A DNA stretch of 64,000 nucleotides from Diphasiastrum complanatum (taxonomy: Eukaryota; Streptophyta; Lycopodiopsida; Lycopodiales; Lycopodiaceae): NCBI GenBank assembly GCA_029204225.1, contig CM055095.1, forward strand, positions 21,259,348-21,323,347, given 5' to 3'. Both the position numbers and the translations under genes were made by a program. Shown in pieces: positions 1 to 13,407 of this stretch. Each line of letters starts with the position of its first letter. Positions within the stretch are counted from its first letter, which is position 1. The notes beneath the pieces were generated by a model that worked only from the letters and a program-made list of their open reading frames with translations, ran no database searches and was not told the origin of the DNA.

Positions 1-1
1 T

Positions 2-661
2 ACCAAACATTCAGCTACGGGATACAGCCCATTTATGCTGATGTACGGTTTTCAGCCACGCTCACCCACAGCTGTAGGGTTTAAACAAGAAAAAGTTGAA
101 GCAGCCAGAAACTTTTTAGAAGACCTAAACCAGATGATAGAACATGCTAAGCGTAGCATTAGACAATCCCAGGATCGAGCCAGGCATTATGCAGATCCAC
201 ACAGACGGGATGTGCAGTTCTCCACTGGTGAGAAAGTCTACTTGAGAGTCCCAGTTGACTCTAAAACCCTCAAATCAGGAGTGTGTGCTAAGTTGTCTCC
301 AAGGTATTGTGGTCCCTTTACCATCAGTAGGAGACTAGGCGAGGTCACCTATGAACTAGAACTCCCACACAACAGTAAGGTTTTTCCAGTTTTTCATGTA
401 AGTCAGTTACGAAAAGCCTTAACCAGATCAGATAATCTGGTAGGGGACAGTGTTCTAGTTCTCCCATTGGATCCTCAACAACCTCCACATGAACCAGAGG
501 AAATTCTTGATAGTAGAGAGACGCAGACTCGTCATACTCTATACCGAGAATATCTGGTTAGGTGGAATGATCAGCCTGTTGAGAATGCCACTTGGGAAAG
601 AGGCAGCGTCCTTCGCAAGATTTTTCCAGACTTTGTCTTAGAGGACCAAGACGGTTCTTAA
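2..661 (+). mobile_element. Ty3/gypsy chromovirus polyprotein, C-terminal end (integrase tail and chromodomain)
   Basis: The reading frame is already open at the left edge, so this is the 3' end of a longer pol gene. It starts in the integrase core tail (SATGYSPFMLMYG, matching the usual S-T-G-x-S-P-F-x-x-x-Y-G block). It continues through the basic segment that precedes the integrase C-terminal domain (ARHYADPHRRDVQF, then GEKVYLRV and GPFTISRRLGEVTYELELP). It ends in a chromodomain (REYLVRWNDQPVENATWE), which in chromoviruses guides integration to heterochromatin. No stop or frameshift occurs before TAA at the end, so this copy is comparatively young. A purine-rich tract and LTR follow directly, as expected for a gypsy 3' end. 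Confidence 0.9.
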
Positions 662-672
662 GGGGGAGGGAG

Positions 673-1137
673 TGTTACGAGCTCGTAACCAGTGCCGAAC
701 CCTAGAGAACACAGATAGGTCAGATACCACAGTCAGGGTCGTGTCCAGCGTACATGACCAACAGGGCAAGACAGTGTGAGTAGTGTGCCCCAGCACGGTC
801 CATAGCCATGGCGGGCCTAACACAGCCTAGGGACCCTGTCAGCAGGATAGGGCCCCCAGTTGGGTCCCGACGTGCAGTCGGCCACGTCAGTGCCACGTGG
901 CCGACACTTGGCAGTAGCATGCTACCAGTCCTCACACTGGGCTAGGAGGGGCTTACTCTATATCAGGGAGTAGGCAAGGTTGGGTGGATCAATTAGTGTT
1001 TGCCCTACTGTGGTGTTAGGATCTATTACAGGCTCGCATCTCCTTCCACCCTAGGAGGTGCCTGAGGGCGAGAGCAAGAGAACCCCACCAAGCAGGCGAA
1101 AGGACCAAGGACAAAGACCTTCCCTTACGTAATGACA
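673..1137 (+). repeat. Probable 3' LTR of the chromovirus, with polypurine tract just before it
   Basis: The purine run at 661-672 directly precedes TGTTACGAGC, the expected PPT-LTR junction. The LTR is taken to end at ...GTAATGACA (1137), giving TG...CA ends and about 465 bp. A TATA-like TCTATATC lies near 956-963. The other LTR is outside the window, so the right border is a best guess. It is more GC-rich than the AT-rich flank that follows. Confidence 0.6.
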
Positions 1138-2487
1138 TGCGCGAAGATTTTTTTTTTTTTTTGGAGGGGGGGGTTGGCGAAATTTTATTCATGGTTATTT
1201 GTATTTTGGGATTTTTTTTTTTCTTTTTGAATATTTTTTTTGCAGATCCACTTTTTTTTTTTGCGGATTTCTATTTTTTGTTTCTTTTTATAAAAAAAAT
1301 TGTTTTTTATTTTTCACAATTCAATTTTCTACGGAATGTACATGCGCTATGTGGCAACTCGTCAGGGCTGTCCACATGCACATTCCATCGTAACTCTATC
1401 CACTTAAAAATTATGACAAAGTTGATCATAGAAAATTATGGTTCTATATTGACATGAACATTATGTTCCAAAATACAAAGAAAATCTGAACACTTGGCAT
1501 TACGTTTAGATCATTTGTTCATATCATAAAGCCAAGTATTTCTTTTTCTTATTAACTTTGTTGTGTTGTTCAACTGAGTATTCTTGTTCCGTATTAACTC
1601 TATTGTGATTGAGCATCAATGCAAGCTATCATGATTAGTCTTTTTCTTATTAATTTTGTTGTGATGAGATGAGCGTAAGCTATCTTGATGATTGTCTCAA
1701 AGCGTCACGTATATCTTCTCATTGACTTTGATTTGAGAAATCTGTTTTTGTTTTTCTTTTTCACTTTTTAATTTCAAGACCTACATTTCTCAAAGGCAGA
1801 CAAGTCAACTCGACTCGTTCGACACCTTCGACATTTGTCGACTATCCAGCAAAAGTTGATTCTAGAAGCTAGACCTTATCAACTAATTGTCGGCCAATTA
1901 TATTGAAGAGGATCAGAGCTAAAAAAATTCAAAACAAGCTTAACAGAAATAATAAATGACAATAAAGTGAATCATATAAAACTATTTTGCATTTGCATAT
2001 ACATAGTAGTTAAACATATAGCTTGACAATAATGTACAATTCAAGTAAAGGTACTAATGACATATGCTTATTTAATTCCAATCAATAATAAAAAGGAGTA
2101 AGTTGTTGATAACATAATGCATCAAAATTGACCATGATTCACAAGCTCTCCATAATGATATATATCTCAAAAGTAAAACATCAATACTAAATACCTTCTT
2201 TATTTTTCTCGCCCACTCAATATTCTCCTAGTCTCATTATCTTGATTCCGAGACTAACTGAAATTGTTGATCATTTCCCTCCCCAACATACTTTGAGCTT
2301 TTATTTGTTAGTGACATCAATCATTGAGGTCATCAATGAGATTCATCTTATATTGTGTGGTTGTACTTGAGTCCACATACAATTTTGGAAAAATCAAAGC
2401 ATGATAATGTTTTCATTTTTCTAATTGAATGCTTGCTGAAACAGTATTACAAGATTTATCTAGTTGAATGCTTGCTGAAACAGTATT
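1138..2487. other. AT-rich spacer, no gene seen
   Basis: Contains long T runs (1148-1320) and AT-rich unique-looking sequence. Frames are short and low in complexity. I recognise no gene or element here. Confidence 0.5.
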
Positions 2488-2721
2488 TCAAGATTTCAAC
2501 ATCAAAAGGAAAGGCCCAAAAGACGCATGGCAGAGACGATTATGCAAATATGTTGTTGTCAAAACATGTTGCCAAAAAGATTTGGACAACAAAGCATGAG
2601 TGATGATGCGTTTGGCATATCTGACTAAGGTTCCGTTCTTCCTTTCACCTAGTCCATTCGACTGTGGCGAATAGGAAGCAAAAAATGGTTGGTGCATGAA
2701 TGTCCCTTTTATAATTTGCAA
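2488..2721 (-). mobile_element. Ty1/copia integrase fragment
   Basis: The minus-strand frame contains SYSPQSNGLGERKNGTL, the copia integrase hallmark (Y-x-P-Q-x-N-G-x-x-E-R-x-N). It is followed by AKRIITHALLSKSFW and TTYLHNR, in the family order. Only about 75 residues survive, and no adjoining protease, reverse transcriptase or LTR was recognised. It is an isolated relic of a copia pol. Confidence 0.75.
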
Positions 2722-3129
2722 ATGATGAACACCTCAAGCAGTGGGGATTGTTAAGAAACTAGCACCTTATCTACAATAAAAATATTTCATTTCCATGTTT
2801 TGATGATTGTGAGTAATAAATAGATGGTTGGGACTTTTGAGCTAGAAATAAGACATTGTCACCATAGAAAGCGGGAGAGGCCACACAAGCAAAAATATCA
2901 GCTTGGAAAAAAGGTTTTCCACTCTTGCAGTTGCTAAATTTTACACTTCCCTTCAAATAAATCTTACCCTTCCCTCCCCCCAAACATCAAAACTACCTCC
3001 TAGATCAAACATGCACCTTCTGCAACACCCACCTAAAACCATATAAAGCCTCTTGCTCAATTTTCACAACATTGCCCTCTCCTCACCTCTCATGCTCAAT
3101 CTCAATCTAAAAAGCATTCTGCGTGGAGA

Positions 3130-3330
3130 TCACAGTTCCACAAACAAGCAAATTTATTCATCTTGGTATTCTAATGGGGTCACTATATTATGGAATATAT
3201 GGCATGCAAGAAATGATTTGGTTTTAAATGGTGAGGCATCATTATCGATAGCCGGTTGTATTTCACAAACAAATCTTCATGATTTGGTTTTATGCCCTCT
3301 TTGCAAGAGCTGCTTCTGCTGGAAACAAAT
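3130..3330 (+). mobile_element. Possible LINE (L1-type) tail fragment
   Basis: The translation includes GVTILWNIWHARNDLVLNGE, which resembles the tryptophan-rich segment (LW-IW-x-RN-x-x-F-x-G) just after the zf-RVT domain of plant L1 elements. Flanking frames are broken. This rests on one motif only. Confidence 0.35.
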
Positions 3331-5027
3331 CAGATTCAAATTACATATTACGATAAAAAACATTTTAAGGATTTTTTGTAGCGACAAATCTTGGAAATTA
3401 ATGATTGCAAACTTCATCATTGATTTTTCTCTTAAAAAAATCACGCTACAACCTCATAAATACTTTTGAGCAACTGGTTCATGAAAAAAATCATGGCATG
3501 GTTAGAGAAAAGCTTTACAAAAGGGAAAATCTCTAAACATAGGGACTGCTACAAAAAACTTAGCACTATGTATTATTATTAAGTATAGGATGTTAATCAA
3601 GACACCTTAAGGATCAACTTAATAATATACCGTATATGCCTATGACTCATCTGTGCATATGTATGTGCATGCATACAAGTGTGCACATGTGGAGCTTGAT
3701 TTCTCTTACAATCAATCTCTAGTGGTTATCTTGAGAGCCCTAAGCTAGAATTTTTTGTGATCTCACTATAATCAGATGCTTTTGAGAGTGTTCTCTTGAT
3801 GGAAATTTGGAGGTCCATGGAAAACTATTTCTTGTGTTATTCAGATCTTGAGACGTATTATGAGCCAACATTAAGAACGTATTCGGACAGATTAGATCAG
3901 CTCATGAGCCCAATCAAGCTATAGCATCTAATGACCAATTCAGATGTAATCTTGATTAAGGTAACTGAGCTTATTGAGTCTTAGATCTTATCTTATTTAA
4001 AACTGCTATTTTCAAAACTGAAATTTCTCTGTTTGAATCCAAATCAACTATTGACCCATGTATAATGACCTCCTCACTCATGCTGGAGGAAATCTCAATC
4101 AAGTGTCACCAACCCAATCTGGATGTATGAGATGAGAAAATATTCAGCTTGCAGCCACTTTCTAAGGACATGGCACAAAACACAAAAATATGGATGTGTA
4201 TTTGCCTTGTACACTTACACATGTTGATACAAGCTTTTGACTTTGAAAAAAAAAACTGCTCACGTTTTCAGTAATCACACTTTGTAGCTTGGTTTGACAT
4301 GAAGACTGGAAATTTGTAATCTTATGTTTGCTATACGCTTGTAGCTATGATGTTACAACTTTGTAAATCAGATCTGACAAAAGGCGAGGAGCAAGGCATT
4401 TTATTGGGGACAATATGCCAATTATCTCCAATTATCAATAAACAGTAGAATATATGTATTAAAGGCAGCATTGCTGTGGCTTGTGAAATGAAAGCTGGGC
4501 AAAGACTCCACGCATTCATGTTAATACAACAAAAGACTGTATATGTCTCGAGTAAAAAACATTCAACCATTCTGAAGAAATGTATGATCTTTGAAATTTA
4601 TTAAGTCTACCCAAAAAGTCTTAGACCATTAGGATTATTCATTAGCATATCCCACTACACTATGTCTCAAAACTGTCATTGATGCTGAGTCTCTCGCATC
4701 TGGTATCCTGATCTCTCGTCAATCTCCAGGGTTAGTTTGTTTGCAGATATTTTATTAGACCTAGAGCAAGCCACTTGCTCCACAAGTATTTCCTCCCAGA
4801 GAAAAAACTACATTTTCTCCTATGGTACTGATATCAAATTACATCTCTGAAAGCATGGAAAGTGCCAACATTACATATTTGAAGCCAAAACATTAATTTC
4901 ATCAAGCTCAAGGACTAATGGTAGTGAGGTACAAATGGATGAATCGTCCATCTCAAGCTAAAAGAATTTATATCCATAACGATTATACATTGTCTACTAA
5001 AACATAATATGATACTAAAAAGTTGGC
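3331..5027. other. Intergenic sequence downstream of the SR-protein gene
   Basis: AT-rich with short frames only; no element or gene recognised. Part of it may be the 3' UTR of the minus-strand SR gene if polyadenylation lies beyond the signal at 5028-5033. Confidence 0.4.
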
Positions 5028-5033
5028 TTTATT
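5028..5033 (-). terminator. Candidate polyadenylation signal AATAAA for the SR-protein gene
   Basis: TTTATT on the plus strand reads AATAAA on the minus strand, about 420 nt after the proposed stop codon. Plant signals are loose, so this is only a candidate. Confidence 0.35.
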
Positions 5034-5450
5034 TCAAAGTTTGGGACAACTGCCAGACACAGGACAGCACAAAAAGGTTTAGCGGAGCTTACAACAGATG
5101 CCAGAGGGTTGCCAGAAATTCAGAAATCACATACTGCACCGCTTCAACAAAAGTAAACGCTATGTAGCATAAAAAATTCAAGACTAATTCCATAATCAAA
5201 TTGCAAAAATGTCAAAACTAGCTACCATGTTCTTGAAAACCCAAAATTCTCCACAAAAAATATAGCACATAAGAAAGTAAGAGGGCTCAGCAAAACCCCT
5301 CTTTAAGCATGAATATTAATAAAGCAGAACACATACTCAAAAGCCACTTTGAAAGTGACGAACTGCCTAGAGGACCAAGCTGTTGTAATTCTTGGAGGAA
5401 ACTACTTATATTTGTTCGCTTTACAATTCCCTGAATATCATCGTATCATC

Positions 5451-8400
5451 TCAATGCGAAGGCGATTTTGCTTCTTGAGGACTGCATACACAAAACTTTC
5501 TGATCAGAGCAGTTCGCTACAATTCCATCGGTAGTATGTCAGCATATAAGCATTATAAAACTGAAACTGAATTTTGTCGGTTCCAAAGAAAAGGAGGCGA
5601 CAATCAAGTGAGAAAAGCTATCTTTATAGAGTGCCAAAGAAAAGGGTACTGCTTACCTGTTAGACCAGGAGTGCCTAGCAGAATGTCCATTTGTATCTGG
5701 AGATGGGCTGTGTTTAGGAGCTCCAACAGGTGACTGGTCAATGTTACCAGTATGCCTGCTTCTAGGTGGAGGGGATCTTGACTTGCTGAGACTCCTGCGA
5801 GCGGGACTATATGAATTGTCCTTAGCTGAACTGCCCAAACGATGAGAATCGCCTCTGCATTCAAGTCAATTTGGGCACAGTTAGGAACTGTGGTCGATCC
5901 CAGGGAACCTTATTCTATGCTAAAATCCTGATGAAATACCATGACTAGCAAAAGTGCAAACCTAAAAAACATGAACCCAAGAAGCAAGCTAAAACAAGTG
6001 ATAAGTAGAAAATGTATTTGTTGTTTGAAATTTTTTAAGAAGTCGTCCAATACGCTGACTGTAGCTCGGAAACCGTAAAATCTGTAGCTAAAACCCCTGC
6101 TCCTTGGATTCCAGAGTTAGGATTCCGTAGCTTCAATAGGGCTGCAAGAAACATAGATGCATAGTTCCGTAGCTTCAACGGCGCTTCATATAGCACCAAT
6201 AGGCAGTGGGCTTCATTTTCAACACAGCAACGGACTTCGGTGGGCAATAGGCAGTTAAAACTGCTTTTTAAAGCTCTGTAACCCTAATAATGTGACTGGG
6301 ACACGTACAGTACATTGTTGCAACTTGCAAGTGCACTTTATTGATTTCTCAAGCTCATTTTTAGGGTTTCAGAGCTACAAAAAGCATTTCATGCATTGTT
6401 CCATTTGTTCCTGAAATCCTTTTCAAATCGTGCTTTGAAAGTTCTGAATGAAAAAAAAGGTAGTTTTTAACTAAAAGTACATACCATCGATATACGATCC
6501 CTGCGTACAGAACAATGTGTTCCATACCAAAAGGTACATGGACATTGGTAGCTTTGGTGGTAAGATTCACATGACAAGCATGTAAAGACCTGGAAATTTT
6601 TTTTTTTAATATTTTTCCTGCATCACCATAAATTTGGCATTCCAAAGCCAATGATACATAGTTTTGTCAAGTCCTAGACCCCCCAGACAAAATTTCTGAA
6701 CCATTCAGAATACGTCGAGTCACTCGGGTTAAAAACTTAGTTCCATGCCTTGTAACGAGAAAAGTACAGGGGATAGGTCCTTCAAATAGATTTCCAAACA
6801 AAGCCTCATTTGCCTTAAATGAAAAAAGTCATAATTTCTAATTATCAGATTTTGTTAGCCTTTTTGACTGAAAACAACAAGAGAAATTATGGGTTCATGA
6901 TTTAACATGGATCACAAATATCACAGAAATAGTAGGCTTTGCTCCTACAGTCATAGAGCAAGGATAGCCAGACAATTTCGTCCCATTTCGTATATTTTCC
7001 CTTATTTAGAAATCCTTGCCTGCATATGCGGCACAAAAGATACTAGCACCCAGGCATGCAATGCAGTTCACAAAATTGAAAGGAAATGACGGAAAGGGCA
7101 AAAACATGTAAAGAGTGAATAAGCACAGTTAGCAAGAAAGTATTTGTAGGCATACGATGCTGTGCCAGACAATGCATAAATTATGGGGTGAAGAAGCCAA
7201 ATTCTTATTCTTGAATAGAGATTATAATTTGCTACCAAGATCCTTGCATATAAGGTAAACCTGCCGTGGTGAGCAGCACCTACCTTGATGATCGGTGCCT
7301 TGGAGCTGGAGATCGTGACCTTGAGCGAGCTGTTAAAAAGAAAACAGAACAGTCATGCACCATATAATTTGAATAAAGTTCAGGTTCAGCAAACTAAACC
7401 AAGAACAGGCATTTGATAACCCATTTTCAATCGTCAAATCAGAGCAGCTGAAATACAAACATAAAAAGGCAGCACAAGATACATATGTCTTACATCTAAA
7501 GCGATGCCCAGGAGATCGAGGTGAACGTCTTTGGTAACTCCCACCACCATACCTACCCCCCCAGCCACCACCACCCCTGTCACAAGTAATGTAAGGATCA
7601 GCATAACAAAGAGAACAACGAAAGAAATTAGCCAGGGAGCTAACCCAGATAATTACCTAGAACGGCCTCTTGACCGCATCTCTGTTGGTTTCTTCCGACT
7701 TTCCTCTGCAAAAACAACCGTTATCTCACGACCTCCGATCAGTTGCCGGTCCATTTGATATTGTGCATCTGCAGCATCTTCTGGCTCCAAATACTCTACA
7801 AAGCCAAATCCGCGTGGTTCACTACGCAACAAGGCACAACAAGGACTCAGAACAATATATTAGAACAACTGAGAGAACCTAACTCAAATAAAAAAACCCA
7901 CAGTTTAGAATGTGCCTGAGAGAGATGAAAATAAGGAAACTTTTCTTGTGGCGTACCCTCCATAAAAGAAGATTCCAAAGAATGTCTAAAAAGGAAATCA
8001 GAGCACTCTCAAGACATACATCTCCATCTACCACATAAAAGAAGGCTCCCATGAAACACAAAGAAAACCCTTGTTGGCATACCTTATGCCCCCAGCAACT
8101 GATTAAATTGCAAACGTTCTTCAGTTTTGGTAACATTCACATTATCTTCCTTGTAAACATCTTCGACTTCAACATGCTGCCATTTCTTCAAACTTCACGT
8201 TCCTCTTATGGTCAGCTTTGGCTCTTGACCTTCACTTCAAATTTCCTCAGACAAATAACACCCTTGAGGCCTCAGAAGTGAAAAAGCTTCAGAGACTAAA
8301 ATCCTGGTCACAACGACTTTCTCTGAACTTCAAAGTGCAAACAAACTTGAGCTTCTAGAAACAACATAGTTCAGCATAACTTTTGCTTGTCAGAGTGTCA

Positions 8401-11400
8401 CTACTAGAAAAATGTTTCCCATCCTAAGACCACACGGAGCCCAATACTTAGCACCCATGTATCCATGCACACTATAAAATTTATACAAACTGGAGCCAAA
8501 ATGTATTTACCAATCTCCCCCTCTTAACAAAAATCTCAACGTCACAAAAAACGTTGACTTAGGGTATGAATTTCAATATGGACAGTGCTTAAAACTTCCA
8601 AAAAGGTGAGACAAAATGTAAAGCGACAAGTCTGCTGCTAGCTTTCAGCACTCAAATTTAAGCTGCTCCAACACATATGCACTGAATTTTTGGTGAGCAG
8701 CTCAGCTCGACTGTCAAATTTCAACAGACAACCTCCTCACCAAAAAGTACAACTGCTAAGAAATGCTGAAGTACAAGTTTTGAGGTAAAAGTTTGTCAGC
8801 CAACGGGCGAATGGGTTGTTGGTAGAGTAGGAACAAATCTATATAATGCTCAACATAGTTGGCACATTGGTGTACACAATCCATGCTTGAGTGAAGGAGC
8901 AATGTGGCAGGTAGTAAGTGGAGCCCAAATTACAGCTAGAGATTTACCATATTGACATCCTCCAAGAAGTGAAAAATGTATACGAAAAAAGATGGCGATA
9001 CTCTAGAAATGGTGTGATAAATTCTGCATCTCGACTTCAGTCTCCACAATCTTGAATGATTCAATACCAAATCAAATTAACTGCACTTTAAAGGTGATGA
9101 TGTATTTACTGCCTTCACGGTATCTTTAACACTTCTAAGTTTACACTCCTTATTAACCTGAAATTTCGAAGTCAGTTGGCTTATATATAGTTCTACTCTC
9201 TTGATTGCTCCGCCCTAACGCTCAAGTATTCCACAGTTGGATTGGAATAGTGAATCGACCCATCCGGGTAAATGGATCAACTGATGTCACTAGCTATATG
9301 AAAGGAAAAGACCCACCAGTTTTGCAGATTTGCATTGAAATAGCATGAAAGTAAAACTTATGGTCGTGGCCAAAATTGACTGAGCAGACCAGCAAGGTCA
9401 GACATGTCTGTGCACTTGAACTTATCATATACTTTCAGGAGCCATGTCCTGTTACTTAAAAGAATGGAAAGGTCTGCAAGCAGGGACGAATACGAAAGAA
9501 AAAGAGTAATCAATGAACCAAGATCTAAACTTATGCTGCCAAGTTGCTCGTGAATTGATCGTCCATTGAAGCAGAAGTATATACTCGACTGCTAGTAAGA
9601 CAATCATCAAGGATTGCTATGCAAACTCGTGCCCTATTTAGAATAATAGCAGTAAGCACCACCTACTAATCAAAGAGAGAAACATTGTAGAATACACATC
9701 ACTAAAACATAACCTACCCAGAATAGTAGTCCTTGGGTAGATACACATCTTTGATGGGCCCAAACCGCTCGAATGATGAACGAAGGTCCTCAGCTCTGCA
9801 GCAAATAAAACAGAAGTCAATAGGACAGTTAACCCTACTCTCAACCAAATTTCACACATCAAATATTTTCCTGTCATGATGGGGATGCAATATTGCAAAA
9901 AAGACAACTAAACAAAACACATTCAAAATATAGCAGTAATCACTGTTCAGGATTGCACCAGGGCATAATGAAAGAGACATCAAATCATAAGTATTATGAA
10001 GTCCACTTCAGAGTCTTTTCCAACGTGGACTACATGCTATAATTACCCAATAATAGGTGCACTGGTGTAGGTAACATGCATAAGAGTACTTTCCCCAAAA
10101 AAATGTAGAGAGAGATTCATGTGTTGGGTATCAGTGCTTTGAAGTTTTAAAACTTGCAATTTTCATAAAACGCATCTGATACGAGGAATAAATGGACTTC
10201 ATTATCGACCAATCAATCGTAAGCTACAAGGTAATCATAGTACAAAAAAACTCAATAATTTTTTAACAATGAGTATTTGAAAACACACGTCTACAGAAGT
10301 CTTGTTTCCCAAGGATTTAAATAACTTTGACAATTAGAAAGCACTTCTGGAAAAAACAAATTTCATAAACAAGGACTGCAACGAGCCATAATAGAAACGG
10401 AAATTTAAATCATGGAAATAAATATTAATTGATTCGCGTGTAATATATTAGAAGATCATTTCAATGACAAATCTGGCTCACCTATGTTCAGGTTTCTATA
10501 ACCTTTGAGAAAATAAGTCTCACATATATCCTCAACTATTTTACTATAAGAACACTAATTCCAACTTTCTATTGAAGAGCAGAAATTTCAACTTTCCGCT
10601 AGAGAATGGTGATTTTGACTTACACCGCTTTGAGTGAAAACAAAAATTATAACCCGTAGTACTTTAGCATATTGGAAAAACAAAAGATTTACTTCATTGA
10701 AAAAACAGTAAAATAACATCCATATGAGAAAGAATAAACTTGATTTGTGATTCCAGATCCCGATTAAAGAACTTGGAAAAAAGAATCTATTTTAGTAAAG
10801 CTAGGCATAAGGTTGCTGAATGTGTATGGTACTTACATGCAACAAAAATCTAACAATAATACTAAGTACTAGAAGAGGTTTATTCTGAAAACTCGTAACC
10901 GGACACGGACATAACAATACCTCTCAATCATCTTCGGAGTGTTCCTCCAAGAATGATCGATCTCTCTAGGCTTAGCATCCTTATATAGCCTAGAGCCAAC
11001 AACATTAAAAGGCACATACCCTTCAAGGTAGGTGACAGAAGGTCTCATATGGGCATTGACCCCTAGGATAAGGGCCAAACCCATTATGTCATTGTATGGA
11101 CATAACATTTTGTCCCCCTTAAACAAGGAGACAAACATATGAGAACACTACTCACTTGTATTGTTCTGATCTTCCTTTTCCAACGTCTTAAATAACATTT
11201 CGATTTACTCTCATATTTGAAAATTGAATCTATCCATTGAGCATTCAATATTATCATCAGTATTGACATATTCACAACTAATGATCCAAATAATTGATAG
11301 ACTTCCAAGTCCTTTACTAGGCATTGCAAAATCTATCGAACTACTTTCAGTTATAATCAGGATGTAGAAAATACTAGTGTCGCATGCCACCCGCACCATC

Positions 11401-12232
11401 CCTCCTCTGCCGACACAACCTCAACCTCAAGTTACAAAACTATGAGCTGGATGATTACTCAGCATCTGATGTTAAATTCTCAAAATTCCCTTTAATAAAT
11501 CAGAGGGTTAGCCATTTTCACAACTGACAGATTTCACAGCTTCTTGTGTTACTCTCAGCACCTCATTTTTGTAAATTGAAATGATAATCTTTTGAATTTA
11601 TGATGAGAATAAATGTCATCTTAAATAACGAATCACAGAAATAATATATTATGAAAATCTGTTTGAATCAGATGCATGGACTTGTTCAAACTTCAAACCG
11701 GCCGACTAGGAAGCACGAGTAGTCTATCCTGTGGCTTTACAAAATCTAGACCTTGAAAGTCATCCAATAAAATTTGTATTTAATCTTTTCAAGTGCATCC
11801 TTTTCGAAGCACAGTTCCGTGTTCTGTGTTTCATCGGCGGAACAGCTAAAAGTAACTTTTATTCCAGCTTGGCTAGGATTACAACTTTTTACCTAGAGCC
11901 AATATTGACCCAGGCCTGATTGGCCTCATTTATCCATAGTTACAAGAATACTCGATTTTTCTTTTGCTATGCTAAGTTCTGTTAACTTAACTTTTTTGTA
12001 CATTCCAACAATATGATTACCTTTCTGTGGTAACAAAAACAAAAGCATGAACGGAAATAGAAAAAACGTTGCACCTGGCATCCCGACCAATGTTACGCAC
12101 TAAAAGGCTACATGTTGGGGAACGGTCCCTGTAGCCCCGCGGCTCATCCATGTAGCGACGCCTACGCGGAGGGGGAGGACTCCTGCTCCTCCTAGGGCTG
12201 TAACTCCTGCTCCTGCTCCTATTCCTTCCCAT
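5451..12232 (-). CDS. SC35-like (SCL) serine/arginine-rich splicing factor
   Basis: Nuclear pre-mRNA splicing factor of the plant SCL family: an N-terminal charged extension, one RRM and an RS domain. Coding exons on the minus strand: 12232-12075, 9795-9718, 7821-7657, 7576-7494, 7329-7284, 5854-5657 and 5481-5451. All junctions are GT-AG and in phase, giving about 252 residues. Residues 1-40 are Arg/Ser/Pro-rich (MGRNRSRSRSYSPRRSRSP). The RRM runs from about 42 to 120 with RNP2 (LLVRNI) and RNP1 (RGFGFVEY). TVVFAEESRKKPTEMR follows, a block typical of SCL30A/SCL33-type proteins. Then come a Gly-rich stretch (134-150) and SR/SP dipeptides to the end. Exons 1-6 are secure. The 31-nt last exon (ending KSPSH) is less certain, since reading through the exon 6 donor gives a stop after ...SWSNR (243 residues). 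Introns 1 and 2 are long (2.3 and 1.9 kb), as is common in SR genes regulated by alternative splicing. The start is the first Met matching family N-termini; a Met 51 codons upstream lacks such similarity. Confidence 0.9.
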
Positions 12233-12763
12233 TCCTGATCTCACCTCCACCCCCCTCTTCTCAGTGAAGTAACTAACACCAGATTTAAACCCTAGGCTGC
12301 AAAATCTATCAAGGAAGAGCTCCTGAATGATCCAGATCAAGCCAAACTTGACGAAACAATAGCAAGATTTGTATCCGGTTAACAAGATCTAGATGGTTGG
12401 AGAGCAAAAGGAGAAGGAAAAGGATGGATCAGAACGAGACATGGCGGAAAAGAGAGGACGAGGAGAGAAGCGGGAAGAAGAAAGAAAAAAGAACAGGAAT
12501 GGGATCCTTGGGTTAGGGCAAAGGAAGGGTAGAAGAAGGTCACGTGGTCTCTAGCCAGCTATTGGAAGGGGTCCATGGGACTAGAGCCTCTGCACATGCA
12601 AACCACTCTCTGGATTGGGATGGGGGACAGGTTTTAAGCATGCGCGCGAGCTCTTGCAAGCACGTTCTTTGCTTAAAGCCGAGCATGCGCCTCTTCCCAT
12701 GCAAACCATTTTTGGGTTGGGTTTGATGAGGGATGGACGATCGATTTAAGCATGCGCACAAGC
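12233..12763. promoter_or_regulatory. 5' leader and upstream flank of the SR-protein gene
   Basis: Directly upstream of the SR-protein start on the minus strand, so it should hold the 5' UTR and core promoter; I see no convincing TATA box. The distal part (12,630-12,763) has two imperfect copies of a motif running from AAGCATGCGC to GCAAGCACGTT, related to the left end of the following 322-bp duplication. Confidence 0.4.
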
Positions 12764-13407
12764 TTGCAAGCACGTTGTGTGCTTGAAGCCCAACATGCAC
12801 CAAGGTTGACCAGGCGTTGTTGATGCATCTACTCTGATGAGAAGGAGTTGGTGGTGGAATATTCACTTGCTCGTGGAGGTGGTGGACAAAAGCACTCACG
12901 TGTTGGCAAAGGTGCACGAATGCATAAACCCACCTGTAAATCCAGGAACGAGTTTGGCCGTGAAAATGGCGCATGTAAAGGGTCGGGCACCATGACATCA
13001 AGGACAAGCTATGTGGTGGGGTGCATGCTCTCCCCACATATGTCATTTTTTAGAGAATGGACCGGATCGAACAACCCCATGATGATTGCAAGCACGTTGT
13101 GTGCTTGAAGCCCAACATGCACCAAGGTTGACCAGGCGTTGTTGATGCATCTACTCTGATGAGAAGGAGTTGGTGGTGGAATATTCACTTGCTCGTGGAG
13201 GTGGTGGACAAAAGCACTCACGTGTTGGCAAAGGTGCACGAATGCATAAACCCACCTGTAAATCCAGGAACGAGTTTGGCCGTGAAAATGGCGCATGTAA
13301 AGGGTCGGGCACCATGACATCAAGGACAAGCTATGTGGTGGGGTGCATGCTCTCCCCACATATGTCATTTTTTAGAGAATGGACCGGATCGAACAACCCC
13401 ATGATGA
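12764..13407. repeat. Exact tandem duplication, 2 x 322 bp
   Basis: Copy 1 is 12764-13085 and copy 2 is 13086-13407. I compared the two by eye and found no difference. The unit begins TTGCAAGCACGTTGTGTGC and ends CAACCCCATGATGA. Partial, diverged copies of its left end lie at 12,640-12,760. Frames within it are open on both strands but resemble no family, and their duplication explains the identical translations. Confidence 0.95.

Noticed and set aside
638-935. Minus-strand frames overlapping the chromovirus LTR
   Set aside because: They lie within the LTR, lack similarity to any family, and are explained by its GC-rich composition.
5604-5864. 86-codon minus-strand frame over SCL exon 6
   Set aside because: A shifted reading of the same exon; the in-phase frame gives the SR-type sequence.
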